64,000 bases of DNA from Ahaetulla prasina (GCF_028640845.1 NC_080542.1:148861298-148925297), one strand, 5' to 3'; counted from the stretch's first letter, positions 10,826 through 22,504 are shown. Numbers and translations are program-made. Notes: generated by a model from the letters alone, not told the origin.

Positions 10826-13800
10826 TCACTCTACGGCCACAATTGTGCCCCCAAATATATGTTGCTAAGCAAGACTTTTTCTTAAGGGAGTTTTGTCACA
10901 TTTTACGCCTTTTTTTCACCACGTAGGTTAACTGAATCATGGAAGTCCTTAAATTGGTAACCTGGTTGTTAAGTGAATCTGGCTTCTCCATTGACTTTGA
11001 TGGTTAGAAGGTCGCCAAAGAATAGAGTAGGAATAGGGAATGGAATGGAATGGAATTCTTTATTGGCCAAGTGTGATTGGACACACAAGGAATTTGTCTT
11101 GGTGCATATGCTCTCAGTGTACATAAAAGAAAAGATACCTTCATCAAGGTACAACACTTACAACACTTAATGATAGTCAGGCTACACTTAAGCAACAGGA
11201 AACAATCAATATCAGTATAAATTGTAAGGATACAAGCAAGAAAGTTACAGTCATAACAGTCATAAGTGGAAAGAGATGGGTGATGGGAACAATGAGAAGA
11301 TTAATAGTAGTGCAGATTCAGTAAATAGTTTGACAGTGTTGAGGGAATTAGTTGTTTAGCAGAGTGATGGCCTTTGGGAAAAAACTGTTCTTGTGTCTAG
11401 TTCTGGTGTGCAGTGCTCTATAGTGTCATTTTGAGGCTACGAGTTGAAACAGTTTATGTCCAGGATGTGAGGGATATGTAAATAATTTCACAGCCCTCCT
11501 TTTGACTCGTGCAGTATGCAGGTCCTCAATGGAAGGCAGATTTTCTGCAGTTCTAATTATCCTCTGAAGTCTGTATCTGTCTTGTTGGGTTGCAAACAGT
11601 TGCAAACCAGACAGTTCTAGAGGTGCAGATGACAAACTCAATCATTCCTCTGTAGAACTGATCAGCAGCTCCTTGGGCAGTTTGAGCTTTCTGAGTTGGC
11701 ACAGACAGAACATTCTTTGTTGTCCTTTTTTGATGACGTTTTCAATGTTAGCTGTCCATTTTAGATCTTGCGATATGGTAGAACCTAGAAATTTGAAGGT
11801 CTCTACTATTGATACTGTGTTGTGTAGTATTGTGAGAGGTGGAAGTATGGAAAGGTTTCTCCTAAAGTCTACTACCATTTCTACAGTTTTGAGTGTGTTC
11901 AGTTCCAGATTGTTCCAGTTGCACCACGAGGCTAGTCGTTCAACCTTCCGTCTGTATGCGGATTCGTCATTGTCTCGAATGAGACCCATCACCATTGTGT
12001 CATCTGCGAACTTCAGTAGTTTAACAGATGGATCGTTGGAGATGCAGTCATTGGTATACAGAGAGAAGAGAAGTGGGGAGAGCACACAGCCTTGGGGCGG
12101 GGGGCTGTGCTAATTGTACAGGTATTTGATGTGATCTTGCTTAGCTTCACCTGCTGCTTCCTGTTTCTTAGGAAGCTTATGATCCACTTACAAGACTGTT
12201 CAGGTATATGTAGCTGGTTTAGCTTAGTTAGAAGAGTGTCTGGAATGATGGTATTGAATGCTGAACTAAAGTCTACAAAGAGGACTGTTGCGTAGGTCAT
12301 TGGAGATTCAAGATGTTGTAGGATATAGTGCAGAGCCATATTAACAGCATCATCTGTTGATCTATTTGCTCGGTATGCAAATTGCAGGGGGTCTATCAGC
12401 AGGTCCGTGATAGTTTTCAAGTGGGACAGCACTAGCCTTTCAAAGGTTTTCATAACTACAGATGCAACTGGTCTAGTCATTCAGTTCCTTGATGGTGGGC
12501 TTCTTCAGCACTGGGATGATAGTTGAGCGTTTGAAGCAAGAAGGAATATAGCTCATCTCTAGCGATTTATTGAAGACACATGTGAAGATGGGGACCAATT
12601 GGTCAGCACAGACTTTTAAGCAAGAAGGAGTTATCTTGTCTAGGCCTGGAGCTTTTCCTGGCTTTTGTCTGTGAAATAGGTCTTGCACTTCCTTTTCTGT
12701 GATCAATAGGGGTTGTGAACCCAATGGGATGGGGTCAGTTGTAGAAGTTTGGCTGTTGTTGGTGTGTCTGAGATGGGGGTTGTGGAGATAGGTGGCTGTA
12801 GTTTCCTTTCAAACCTGCAGTAAAACTTATTCAGGTCATCTGCCTGTTGTTGATTTCCTTCAGCCTGGGAAGGAGGTTTGCCATAGCTGGTGATATTTTT
12901 AAGAGTTTTCCACATGTTTGTTAGTTCATTTGTTGAGAACTGATTTTTTAGCTTTTCAGAGTAGCTTCTTTTTGCTGCTCTGATCTCCCTTGTTAATACA
13001 TTTCTGGCCTGATTGTACAGCATTTGATCACCTTTTCTGTAGGCTTCCTCTTTGGAACGATGTAGCTGCTTAAGTTTAGCTGTGAACCAGATAGTTACTG
13101 TATATTTGTTACTGTATATTTGCAAGTTCCTTGTCAGTACACATAGGTCTTCACAGAAGCTGACATATGATGTTACAGTGAGTACATCCAGGTCTGCAGA
13201 GGTATCTTCAAAAATATTCCAATCAGTGCAGTCAAAGCAGGCCTGTAGCTTTAATTTTGCCTCCTCAGTCCAGGTCTTCGTTGATTTAATTGTTGGTTTT
13301 GTGGTTTTAAGTCTTTGCCTGTAAGCAGGTACAAGGTGAATCATGCAATGATCAGAGTGTCCTACAGCTGCTCGTGGTAAAGACCGATAAGCATCTTTTA
13401 GAGTTGTGTAGCAATGGTCTAAAATATTCTTTCCTCTAGTGGGACAATTGACATGCTGAAAGTATTTTGGTAGCTCTTTCCTTAAGTTTGCCTTATTTAG
13501 ATTTCCCAAAATAATGGCCAGTGAATTGGGGTATTTGGCTTCATCCTCCATAGTTTGGTCAGCTAGAGTTTGTAATGCCTTGTTACACAGGTTTGTGGTG
13601 GGACATAAACAGCAATTAGAAGAAATGAGGAAAATTAACAAGGCATATAATATAATTTGCAGTTAATTATTAATTTATTATTATTAATTATTATTATTAA
13701 TTATTAATTAATTAATTAATGTCTCTAGGTTTTCGTCATAGAATTTGTATATTCTAATTAAATCCTAACACCAGCTGTTGCCTCCACCCTTCTTTTTATC

Positions 13801-14505
13801 AGATGTTTCTGTAATTTTGTCTGATTGTTCAATCTGAAAACCTAGGATATGCAGACTGCTATCTTCAATTGATTCATTTAACCAGGTTTCAGAGAAGCAT
13901 AGGACTGCTGAATTGTAAACATCAGAATTGCATCTGTTTAAAAGGAGTATTTCATCCATCTTATTAGCAAGTGAACGTACATTGGTTAGGAAAATTGAAG
14001 GCAGAGGAATTTTATTTATTTCTTAGCTTGATTAGAATTCCTGCCTATTTACCTCTCTTTCTCCATTTCCTCTATTTGGTTTTTTTGGTAATCCATGGCT
14101 CCGGGGAAATTGCTTCTTTCTATGTTAGAATCTCCTCTGTTTATAAAGAGGGTGGGTGGGTGAGATCACAGAAAGCTGCTCCTTAAACAAACATTGCTTA
14201 ATTTTTAGCAGATGGATTTGTGAGTAAGAAATCTGTAGTGAGTTGCAGAGAATAATTTAAAAAAAAGAAACCATTAGGGAGCATTTCATCGAGGCAGCCT
14301 TCAGGGGTGCCATCTTGGATTATAGCCAGGGGGGAATCATGTGACCCCGGAGACACACCGCAACCATCATAAATGAAAGTCAGTTGTCAAGCATCAAAAT
14401 CTCGGGATGCTACAATGGTCATCAGTGTGAAAACTGGTCATAAGTCCCTGTTTTCACTGCTGTTGTAACGGTCACTAAGTGAACTGGTGTAAAGTCAAGG
14501 ACTAT
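10826..14505. mobile_element. TIR DNA element split by a LINE
   Basis: Two pieces, 10826-11016 and 14334-14505, together form one copy of the abundant CTCGACTTACAACC-type family. The left piece ends ...TGGTTAGAAGGTCGCC and the right piece resumes GGGGAATCATGTGACCCC, the order seen in uninterrupted copies such as 33640-33874. The right end reads GTAAAGTCAAGGACTATGTAC. The gap holds the LINE listed next. Confidence 0.7.
11017..14333 (-). mobile_element. L2/CR1-like LINE, near full length, decayed
   Basis: Reads on the minus strand from an endonuclease start (LCFSETWLNESIEDSSLH, about 13900) through RT segments (LQFAYRANRSTDDAVNM, FVDFSSAFNTI, SPLLFSLYTNDC, LKFADDTMVMG) to RLQRIIRTAENLPSIEDLH and SHPGHKLFQL near 11450. 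A 3' UTR ends in GGAATGGAATGG-type repeats near 11030-11055. Frames are broken at about 11642, 12013-12085, 12480 and 12703-12724. An (ATT)n-rich stretch interrupts it near 13650-13720. Confidence 0.85.
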
Positions 14506-14539
14506 GTACTCCGTTCAGTCTCCCACTCTCTCCTTCCAG

Positions 14540-15145
14540 GTGTATCTCCAGCAGGACCCCCAAGATCTGGTCTTGGGGGGTGACGTCCCCATCAGTTCCA
14601 TCCAAGCCACCATCGCTAAACTCAGTATCCGGCCTCTCCCGGGCGGTGCCGAGCCTCCCCCCAATGGCCGAGGGTTGGAGGTGGCACCCTCTGTGCCCTC
14701 CTTTGATGCTGCACTCCCACCAGCATCATCTTCCGCTGCTCCGCGAACCTTTCCCGAGCCGGGCTGCGTGGAGACCACGCTGGGGTTTTCTCCGCCGGTC
14801 ACACCTGCTCCAGCGTTGCCCGAGACGGCCGCTTTGACCGTTGAGACAAGCAGCTCCGTGGAGGAGGAGAGAAGTGAGGAGAAGGTGGAGAGTCTTCCGA
14901 GGGTAGAGCCATTGGCATCTACGCGGGCCCTACCTACCTCCTCCTCCTCCTCCTCTTCCTCCTTGGAGCTCCTGGCTTCGCTCACCCCAGAGGCCTTCAC
15001 CCTGGACAGCTCGCTTAAGGGCCGGCACAAAGTGAGCAAGCAGAGTTTCCTCCAGCCACAGAACGGGGAGGGTCTGCGAGGAGCCCTTCCCACTGATGAC
15101 CCTCTCAGCAAGCTGGACCCCCTCTGGACCCTCAACAAAACCTGA
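14540..15145 (+). CDS. PTPN23: PTPN23 last coding exon
   Basis: Acceptor cttccag at 14533-14539; stop TGA at 15143-15145. Encodes VYLQQDPQDLVLGGDVPISS followed by a low-complexity Pro/Ser/Glu tail (PEST-like) and the conserved end SLELLASLTPEAFTLDSS ... DPLWTLNKT. The tail is the most divergent part of the protein. A reverse-strand open frame over the same bases is a composition shadow. Confidence 0.95.
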   Translation: MYLQQDPQDLVLGGDVPISSIQATIAKLSIRPLPGGAEPPPNGRGLEVAPSVPSFDAALPPASSSAAPRTFPEPGCVETTLGFSPPVTPAPALPETAALTVETSSSVEEERSEEKVESLPRVEPLASTRALPTSSSSSSSSLELLASLTPEAFTLDSSLKGRHKVSKQSFLQPQNGEGLRGALPTDDPLSKLDPLWTLNKT

Positions 15146-16350
15146 ACGGATACAACAATGACCCCCCCTCTCCATCCTCCTGGACCTACTTTCCTCGTTT
15201 CTGGTGGAGTTCTGGGCAAGACGGGGGTATCTCGCCACCCCAGGTATGCCATGCTGCCTCTGGAAAACTCTTGCCGTGCTTACGGGTCGTTTGAGACCTG
15301 GCAGCGCGGCGATGCCGGACACTCAGAATGGTTACCAGTTGCCTTTTCATCCCGCCTCCTCTCAGCCCCAGCCAGGGCCACTGACCGGGACCACGCGTCT
15401 GTTACGGTTCGCCTCGATGGCAGGGCAGTTGAGCCGGGAGCAAAGCTGCAACGCCAGCCGGCTTCCTTATACCTGCTCAAAGCTTTAGGGGCTGATGGGG
15501 GGAGGGGCACAGACGGTTCAGCGGTTCAACATGCAAACACACCCACGGCCGTGTTCTCACCTTAGCCTCCCGTTCTTCAGTGAGTAAACTTGGGCCGAGC
15601 CACTAAAGGCTGGGTCTCCTACACCAACCGTTTCTCATTTGTCCCCCACACATAACAGTTGGTAGGACTCGAGATGATCCAGTTGATCCTGCCAAGTTGG
15701 GGGGGGAGGGGCTGGGGTCCCCAGATAAGTGGGGGAGCCTTGGTTGACTCTCACTAGAATCTGGCATTTTGTAGGGTGTTTCCACCCCCGGGTTTCCTTT
15801 GATGGCCGGATTCGTTTTCCCAAAGGTTCTGTGTTTCTGTTGTGTCCCCCACACTTCCCTTGAAATGCCCAGGCCCCTGATTCAGGGGCACGGGGGTCCC
15901 CTGCTGTTTGGGCCACCCTCCGTCCAGTGATGCTGAATATTGAGCCACATGGGCTATGGAACCTGTTTAACGGCTGTCGAAAAACGGGTGCAGGTGCCCT
16001 TAGCAGATGGTGTGGCCCCCGAAGCAGGCATCCCACACTCCAAGGAATGGGGAGCAGTGGGACAGCTAAAATGAGCCCCCCCCCCCCCCGGCCTCTCGAG
16101 GACAGAAAAGCACGGGGAGACTGGCTGCTTTCTCCCCCAAAGAACATTGATAAGTTGCAGGTTCCACCAATCATTGCTTTGCCTTGACCAGTTTTGGAAA
16201 ATGTTTAATTTTTCTTTTCTTCTTTTCTTCTTCCTTCTGTACAAATGTTAATATTGGCTTCCAGTTTCCAAATTCTCCGTGTAACTTAAGAACCAAACGT
16301 TTTCAGTTCTTTGCTATGAAAGCAAATAAAGGGGGCATTGGAGATGTTAT
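15146..16350 (+). terminator. PTPN23: PTPN23 3' UTR and poly(A) signal
   Basis: Non-coding sequence after the PTPN23 stop ends with AATAAA at 16325-16330, followed within about 25 bp by a T/G-rich stretch. The exact cleavage site is inferred. No other gene is seen in the interval. Confidence 0.75.
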
Positions 16351-16489
16351 CGCTGTCAGACTGTTTTTTCTTCTCCTTTAATTTAACATTTAATTTATTA
16401 CAATCATTGACCTATCTTACCCACAGGGTAACTCTGGACGGCTTTGTTAAAAAAATAATACAATCGATGTGCCTATCTATCACCTATAT

Positions 16490-16728
16490 TACTGTCACTT
16501 TTTTATCTACATCCATCCATCCCCATCTCCCTATAGCTATCTTCATCCATATCAACTTCATATCTCCCTTCTCCATCTCCCCATATATCCATATCTCATC
16601 ATCCTCTTTTCTCTGCCTATATCTATCTATCCATCCATAACTGTCTATCTATCGTCTATTTACATATTTACCAACCTCAGCTGTCATATATCTATCATCT
16701 AATTACCTACCTGCCCACCTATATCACA
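16490..16728. repeat. (ATCT/CATC)n low-complexity tract
   Basis: Irregular tetranucleotide run of CATC, ATCT and ATAT between the PTPN23 and SCAP 3' ends. Confidence 0.85.
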
Positions 16729-16729
16729 A

Positions 16730-17093
16730 GAGTGTCAAACTCAAGGCTCGGGGCCAGATGCGTCCCACGCAGTGCTTAGATCTGGCCCACAGGCCCACGC
16801 TGGAAACAGCGAAGGACCGGCCCACGCTGCCTCTGCCGGCAAAAAGAGAGTTCGGGGAAACCTAGTTTTCGCTCGCAGAGGGGCTGCAGGAGGCCGTCAC
16901 AGCCAAAAACTGAGCCCAGGAGTGCTGCTGTGGCCGAAAACGGAGCCTGGGAGGTGCAATGTGGCTGAAAATAGATTCTCAATGAGTGACATCAAGCTGC
17001 CTACTCACACCCTGGCCATGCACACACACACACCCACTCCCCCGAGATCAAACAACCCTGATGCAGCCCTCAATGAAATTTGACAGCCCTGAT
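16730..17093. mobile_element. hAT-type nonautonomous element
   Basis: Begins AGTGTCAAACTC and ends AATTTGACAGCCCTGAT, a partial terminal inverted repeat. Internal GCTTAGATCTGGCCC is shared with 20445-20868. No transposase frame. Confidence 0.6.
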
Positions 17094-17705
17094 CTATGAT
17101 CGATGTATCCATCCATCCATTTGAGTGATGCTCCAGGTGTTTCGCAATTGCCCACAAGACACCTATAAATATTGATGTATTTGCCCTTCATCTTCCGCAG
17201 CCGACTGGAATTTGGAGAAGCCGCGGGGGCTGGCTAGGCAGTGGATGCTATTTTGGGGGCATAAATCTGTCACTCCAAACGTATGGTGGCATCTCTGCAT
17301 TCGACTGCTTCAAAACTCTGAATTTGGTACTCATTTTGACAGGAAAATGCCCTGGTGCTCACCTTTGTGTGGTACTTGACACCTCCTAGAGCCAATTAAG
17401 CACAAGTACCAAGACATGATGGGAGTCCACTCGACTTCCCCAATCTTTCTGGCTTTGCGGATCAGCAGGGGAGGGAAGGGGATGGTTCCACACGAGAGGC
17501 AGGCAAGCGTAACCCCACGCGAGCAGCAGGCACACACCTTCTTGCGTGAATGGAACATGCACAGATATGTTCGCTGCTGCTCGCACAAATGGGCACATGC
17601 ACTCATGCTCGCCCACTTCTGTGGCCCGATTCTGCACGGCTTGTGAGCCGGGAGTTGTGGACCTCTGCTCTAGGACAGAAAAACGATTTCTAGTCTCCAA
17701 AAACC
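17094..17705. other. Intergenic spacer between PTPN23 and SCAP
   Basis: No gene, repeat family or motif recognised. Short ORFs on both strands lack family features. Confidence 0.5.
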
Positions 17706-18029
17706 ACAGGAGGCATGAAGTTAGTTCTCTTTAATGTGCCTGTACATGTTACAAAACACAATCGCATATAAAACATCTACCGTACAGTCAAAATGGTACA
17801 GCAGAGCTAAGGCCACTGGAGGCATCATATGGGCACTGGATCCCAATCCGGGGGTGGGTGGGTGGGGGGATGACAGGGCAGGGAAGGAGGGCTCGGTCTC
17901 TCGCTTTGCACAGCTTTCCTTGGACTTCTCCACTTTTGAGATGTGTGGCCTTTATTCAGAATACAATTACTTAGCAACCATAAAGAATTTAAAAACAATT
18001 TAAATTTAAAAACAAAATGGGGACTTGCA

Positions 18030-18356
18030 AGCTGGATTTGAATTTCTGACGGTCAGCACCCCCATGGCGGTCATGTGACCACACTGGAACCCACGGCTGT
18101 GTTTGCAGCATCCTAGGCACCCATCCCAGGTCATTTGCCCGACCACAATTAATGACCATTTTGTTCATAGGAACCATTTCCAGCTTTTGACATAATTGTG
18201 CCAGGGTGAACAATGGGTTCCCGTGATTTCTTGTGGTGTTTTAACAACTGCTGACAAATCAGTCACACGATTGTGGGATGCTGTGAGCAGACTGGCCCAT
18301 TTCGCAGCTATCGTGGGCAGGCTGTTGTGGTTATAACTCGAGGACTGCCTGTACCC
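18030..18356. mobile_element. TIR DNA element remnant
   Basis: Contains GCGGTCATGTGACC, TTAACAACTGC and a right end GTGGTTATAACTCGAGGACTGCCTGTA, a diverged form of the CTCGACTTAC terminus family. Left end unclear. Confidence 0.5.
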
Positions 18357-19329
18357 CAACGAGCCGTGAGAAGCCCACACATCAGGAAATGGCCATGGTT
18401 AAGAACACCGGGGAATGGTTTAGCCCTACCCCATTTGGTCTTGGGTGCGACGCAGCCGACCTCAGCCCCCAAGCCTCCTGCTGCCAGTGAGTGAGCACAC
18501 ACCTCCCTACAAGCAGCAATCCTAAATTATAAATAAGCTAGTTCCTACATGAATGGTTTTAAGTTAAGAAATGAACCGCGTATTCTAACTGCTCTTCCCA
18601 AACATTCCTCATGTCTTCGCCAAGTCGAATTCCCATTATGGTTGATTCTCCCAGCGCGGCGCCCACATCGGCTCAGCAGACAAATTTAGGTTTACAGTAC
18701 TCCCGCTCAGTCTTCAGGACACAAAACTCTACATGATGCCAAACTGCTTGCTGCAGGAACTGCGTGTCTGTCCGAGGCAGACATTGGATCTTTGAAAACT
18801 GCGATGACTCAGTTGAATTGGATGACTCTCCATTTTTATCAGGGTTGGGTGGGGGACACAGCAATGCCCACAGCCTGTAAAGCTGCCCTGAAGTCCACGC
18901 TGGGCAGGTTTAATGCCAAAGCATCCAGTCCCTGGTCCTTAGCCGAGGCTTGCAGAGGCCAGCAAGCCAGTTTTAGTGAACTCGGCTTACGGTCGGCAGC
19001 GTCTCTCCCCTCCTCTCCCGCTCACGTGCTGGAATAAATAACTATGTACAGCAGAAATAAATACGATGGGGAGTATTGGCGCCCACTTTTTCATGCCTGC
19101 TGCGGCTCACTGGCCAAGGCCTTTGGCTAGTCGTTTCCTAACCTCTTTCTGTAGCCTTCCAAGCACCCCCCACATGAAGCGGCTTGGGAGACGGGGGGGG
19201 AGGGGAGGGGGCTAAGGGGGCACTGGGGAAGCCCCCCCCCCGTACCTTGCTTCCAGCCCATTTGTTCAAGGACTCTTGCGTGGCCAGATTCAGCACCCAC
19301 CCAAATTGACCGCAAAGGAAACATTGCTG

Positions 19330-19775
19330 CCACGATTCTATTGGCATCCTTCAGTCTCAAAAGACGATGGTCTCGTGCTCTGGAAACAGCATCTCGTGTG
19401 GCTAAAAAGGCCAATTTGAGAGTGGGAATCCCTTCCACACTGAGGGCAGATACATTCTGTCCCCTGCCCAGCACCCAGATTTCGCTGGTTCCGGGACTGC
19501 CTCTTTGCCTCAGCCTGCCGAACAAATGTCTCTTCGAATTGGAGGAGGCCATGCTGCGTCTTTAGCCTCCAAGCTGAAGGATCGGAGGTCAAGCTTTCCC
19601 AGCTGTTAATGTCCATTCTCAGGGCCTTTAGGTCCCTCTTGCAGATATCCTTATATCGCAGCTGAGGTCTCCCTCTGAGGCTCTTTCCCTGCACTAATTC
19701 TCCGTACAGGAGATCTTTCGGAATCCGACCATCAGCCATTCTCACGACATGCCCAAGCCAGCGTAGATGTCGCTT
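19330..19775 (-). pseudogene. Retrotransposon-like protein fragment
   Basis: A minus-strand frame (19338-19745) reads MADGRIPKDLLYGEL, RGRPQLRYKDICKRDLKAL and SDPSAWRLK, then a CPQCGRDSHSQIGLFSHTR zinc-finger-like end. I recognise this combination as the C-terminal tail carried by some metazoan LINE-type polyproteins, but cannot name the family. It sits in the presumed SCAP 3' UTR and has no start or RT domain nearby. Confidence 0.5.
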
Positions 19776-20066
19776 TTTCAGTAGTGTACATGTACGTTTT
19801 TGCAGAAAACTACCCTGCTAGCTCGCCAGTTGTTCCCCACCCACTGCAGCACTTCCAGAACTGTGGCCCTGGCCTCTTGCCCCGCCTCCTCCCCAAATGC
19901 AGAGAATTGGAAGATTCAACATTGGCCTCCTTCCCGTTCTTCTACTGGACAGAAAAGTTTGCCAATCATCTTCCCTCCACCACCGGGCGTCCAGAAGCAG
20001 CTCAAAGGGATGGGACGGGTAGGGGTTTCTGGATTCTCGTCATCTGCTCACCTCCCCCCCCCACTT

Positions 20067-20312
20067 TCAGTCTCGCTTCTCGAGCACCGACGGTACGTAA
20101 ACCAGGTTGAGTTCGCTGCCGAAGTTGCAGACGATGGCCGCATTCTCCAGCACTAGGATTTGCCGGGCCGGCTGTGATTCATTGCTCTTGCCCAGGTAGA
20201 CGGTCTGCAGCAGGTCGCCGTAGCCGATGTCCCAGAAAGAGACGCAGCCCTGACCGCCAGTGACCAGCAGATTGTCTGAGATAACGCCCAGGCTGGCCCC
20301 ACAGCCCATGTC
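20067..20312 (-). CDS. SCAP: SCAP last coding exon (WD40 end)
   Basis: Acceptor acacacag (20320-20313), stop TGA at 20069-20067. Residues about 1223-1303: [36 protein letters not shown] and the terminal [19 protein letters not shown]. It forms the last WD40 blades. Confidence 0.96.
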   Translation of the reverse strand, partial: DMGCGASLGVISDNLLVTGGQGCVSFWDIGYGDLLQTVYLGKSNESQPARQILVLENAAIVCNFGSELNLVYVPSVLEKRD

Positions 20313-20444
20313 CTGTGTGTGTAGAGAGCAAAGGAGGGGGGGGTCAGAGGTGGGGCTCAGCGGACGCGGACGGGCCTTTGGTAGCAGCAGGTGATGTCAA
20401 GCCTCCAGGTTTCGCACTTCCCACATTCAGAGGATCTACCCAAA

Positions 20445-20868
20445 AGGTGTCAACCTCAAGGCCTGCGAGGTGCTTAGATCCGGCCCGTGGGGACACCCTG
20501 GAAACAACGAACGACTGGCCCGCGGTGCCTCTGCGGGAGGGCGTGTGCGACCCTCCCTAACTGGCGCTGTGGGTCCTTCTCTGTTTGCAGGGTTGTCCTG
20601 TGGGCCAAATCTAAGCACCCTGTGGGCAGGATCAAGATCTGGCTTGCGGGCCTTGGATTTGATATCCCTCATCTAGACGAGGAGTCCACAACCTCTGGGA
20701 CATGCCATGGCCAGCTCGATGTCACTCATGTCGGGAGCACCTGGGGTACCCTGGGTGGGGCTGGAGGATGAGTGACATTAAGCTGGCCACGCCCACCCTG
20801 TCCCCAAGGTCAAACACAACCCTGATGCAGCCCTCAATGAGACTGAATTTGACAACCCTGATCTACAC
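20445..20868. mobile_element. hAT-type nonautonomous element, palindromic copy
   Basis: Starts GGTGTCAACCTCAAGGCC, contains GTGCTTAGATCCGGCCC, and has an inverted counterpart GGGCCTTGGATTTGATATCCCT near 20648-20670. A second 3' end at 20845-20866 reads GAATTTGACAACCCTGATC. Related to 16730-17093. Lies in a SCAP intron. Confidence 0.55.
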
Positions 20869-20910
20869 CATTAGGCAGGGAAAGCAGAACGGGGGTCCTC
20901 GGAAACCCAC

Positions 20911-21117
20911 CTGCTGAATGGAATAATGTTTGATCCCCGAGGCCCGGTCCCAGATGCTGATGACGTCATCCAGGCCGCTGCTGATGACGCAGGAGGTGGT
21001 GCAGGTCAGGGACATGACATCGCCCCTGTGTGCGCAGATGTGGGTTACTCGGCTGCCGGTCAGCACGTCCCAGAGGCAGATGGCGCCATCCTGGCCGCCA
21101 CTCGCCAGCACCATGGT
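20911..21117 (-). CDS. SCAP: SCAP exon 21 (WD40)
   Basis: 69 codons, acceptor ctccag, donor gtgggt. [49 protein letters not shown] ... IQQ. Two WD40 repeats with WD-type ends LWD and IWD. Confidence 0.96.
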
Positions 21118-21177
21118 CTGGAGGGGGAAGAAAGAGGATCAGCGCTCCTTGAGGCCTCGGCCCAGGGAGGGTGAGGA

Positions 21178-21390
21178 GGGAGGGATAGATGGAAGGAAGG
21201 AAGGAAGAGTAGTAGAGAGGGAGGAAGATGAGAGGAAGCAAGGAAGGAAGGAAGGAGGGAAATGGAAGGAATGAAGGGCGAGAGAGAGGGAGGGGAGGAA
21301 GGAAAGAAAACAGGAAAATGGAAGGAACAAGGAAGGGATGGAGGGAGGAAAATGAGAGGAAGGAAGGAACGAGGAAGGGAGGGGACATTA
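21178..21390. repeat. Purine-rich (GGAA)n tract
   Basis: GGAAGGAA/GGGA low complexity in a SCAP intron. ORFs on both strands here are compositional. Confidence 0.85.
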
Positions 21391-21394
21391 CAGA

Positions 21395-21660
21395 ACCACA
21401 GAGGAACAGAGATGGAAGCAGCCTCGGAGGTCATCTAGCCCAACCTCCTGCCCTAGCAGGAGACCCTCTTATCATTTCACACATATGGCTGTCCAGTCTC
21501 TTCTTGAAAACCTCCAGTGTTGGGACGTGAAGGGGCCGAGAGCCTACATCAACTCTGATGACTCCCTCAGTTTTAATCGGTATAGAGCTGGAAGGGGCCT
21601 GGGAGATCATCTAGACCCACCCCTTTCGCAATACCCCTCAATGCCCTTCGGCCAATCCCT
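21395..21660 (-). mobile_element. CR1 LINE 3' end
   Basis: Antisense to +. ACAGAGATGGAAGCAGCCTCGG, GGTCATCTAGCCCAACCTCC and TGGCTGTCCAGTCTCTTCTTG are CR1 3'-end phrases seen again at 24830, 30460 and 31190. Confidence 0.7.
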
Positions 21661-21720
21661 CTTCTACTGGTGGGGCTGGCAGCCGTCCCTCCACCTGCTC
21701 CGTTTTTCGACCATCCCTAC

Positions 21721-21801
21721 CTGGTCTATGTAAACGGCGGTGATCGCGCCCGAGTGGCCTTGTAGGGTGAAGAGACAACAGGAGTCTTCTAGGCGATACA
21801 C
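21721..21801 (-). CDS. SCAP: SCAP exon 20 (WD40)
   Basis: 27 codons, acceptor cacgcag, donor gtaggg. [20 protein letters not shown] ... VYIDQ. Holds one GH-type WD40 repeat start. Confidence 0.96.
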
Positions 21802-21907
21802 CTGCGTGGAGAAGAGCGGTGCTGAGCAAAGGACCCATCGCTCCCTTCCTGCTTTTCCTGTCTCGAGGTGGGCCTGACTGCGCAAGACCAGAAGGCACCT
21901 CCAAGAG

Positions 21908-22157
21908 CTAACTGTTGTTGTTGTTCATTGTTTAATGACCCCGTAATCCCTTGTGGGGTGGAGTCGGGCCAACTGAATGGAGCTGAGTGTTTACTGGCCG
22001 GGTGCCCTTCCCTGTCGCCAATGAGGAGTTTTTGCAGCAGATATATTCTCATTGTGCCCAGAGAGAGAAATATCAGCCTCTTACCTGGGATCGAACTCAC
22101 AGCCTCCTGAGAGTGAGGCGAGAGAGCCACCTCTGGGCCATCGCACCGCACTCCTCT
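21908..22157 (-). mobile_element. tRNA-derived SINE (Sauria-type), copy 1
   Basis: On the minus strand the head has a pol III A box TGGCCCAGAGGTGG and B box GTTCGATCC. A body with TCTCTCTCTGGGCACAATGAG follows, then a tail ending GGGGTCATTAAACAATG plus (AAC)n. The same family is at 33399-33643 and 52266-52497. Lies in a SCAP intron. Confidence 0.8.
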
Positions 22158-22340
22158 AAGAGCTAAGAGTGCCACCCCAGTTTGGTGTCCACCAGCCCAC
22201 AAAGTTTCTGGAGTTCTTTTCAAGGTGGTCTGATGAAGCAATCTTAGCTGCTTCTTCCAGGCCTGACTTGAGAGCCCGAGAGCCCCAGGAGAACCTGGAC
22301 ATATGAGTGGGTCCAACCACCGCCCCCAAGACTTCCTTAC

Positions 22341-22495
22341 TCGGAGAGTGTGGTCCTGGCTGCCGGTCACCAGCCGGCCAGCCGCAGCCTTCAGGGCGGT
22401 AATGGGTTTTTGGTGAGCGCAGGTCACGGTGTGGGTCAGCTGGCAGGTGAGGTCACTGGCACTGTAGACCGGCGGGGACGAGAGGCTGTTCCGGC
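22341..22495 (-). CDS. SCAP: SCAP exon 19 (WD40)
   Basis: 155 nt, acceptor ccccag, donor gtaagg. A Ser/Pro-rich start ([18 protein letters not shown]) leads into [20 protein letters not shown] and SQDHTLR. Phase 1 to 0. Confidence 0.95.
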
Positions 22496-22504
22496 CTGGG
22501 GTGG

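Larger units (their letters stand above)
1..16350 (+). other. PTPN23: PTPN23 (HD-PTP) gene, 3' part
   Basis: This is the 3' part of the gene for HD-PTP, an ESCRT-associated endosomal Bro1-family scaffold with a C-terminal phosphatase-like domain. Six coding exons (1-1038, 2326-2510, 9241-9345, 10210-10348, 10429-10545, 14540-15145) join in one frame for 730 codons including the stop. All introns are GT-AG. The Bro1 and coiled-coil V domains would lie upstream of the window; the sequence opens inside the proline-rich region. It is convergent with SCAP, the same neighbour order as in human. Identity rests on the PTP-like domain (DYINAS, WPELGLPDS, HCSSGVGRTG) and the conserved C-terminus ending DPLWTLNKT. 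Confidence 0.96.
17710..20066 (-). terminator. SCAP: SCAP 3' UTR, end uncertain
   Basis: Downstream of the SCAP stop. Minus-strand poly(A) signal candidates are ATTAAA at 18914-18909, AATAAA at 17956-17951 and ATTAAA at 17735-17730. The last lies in a TTTTATATG / TGTTTTGTAACATG context typical of a 3' UTR end, so I favour it. A true end nearer the stop is possible, because this stretch also contains repeat debris (18030-18356, 19330-19775). Confidence 0.35.

Noticed and set aside
14515..15252. 245-codon minus ORF over the last PTPN23 exon
   Set aside because: GC-rich composition shadow of the real plus-strand coding sequence.
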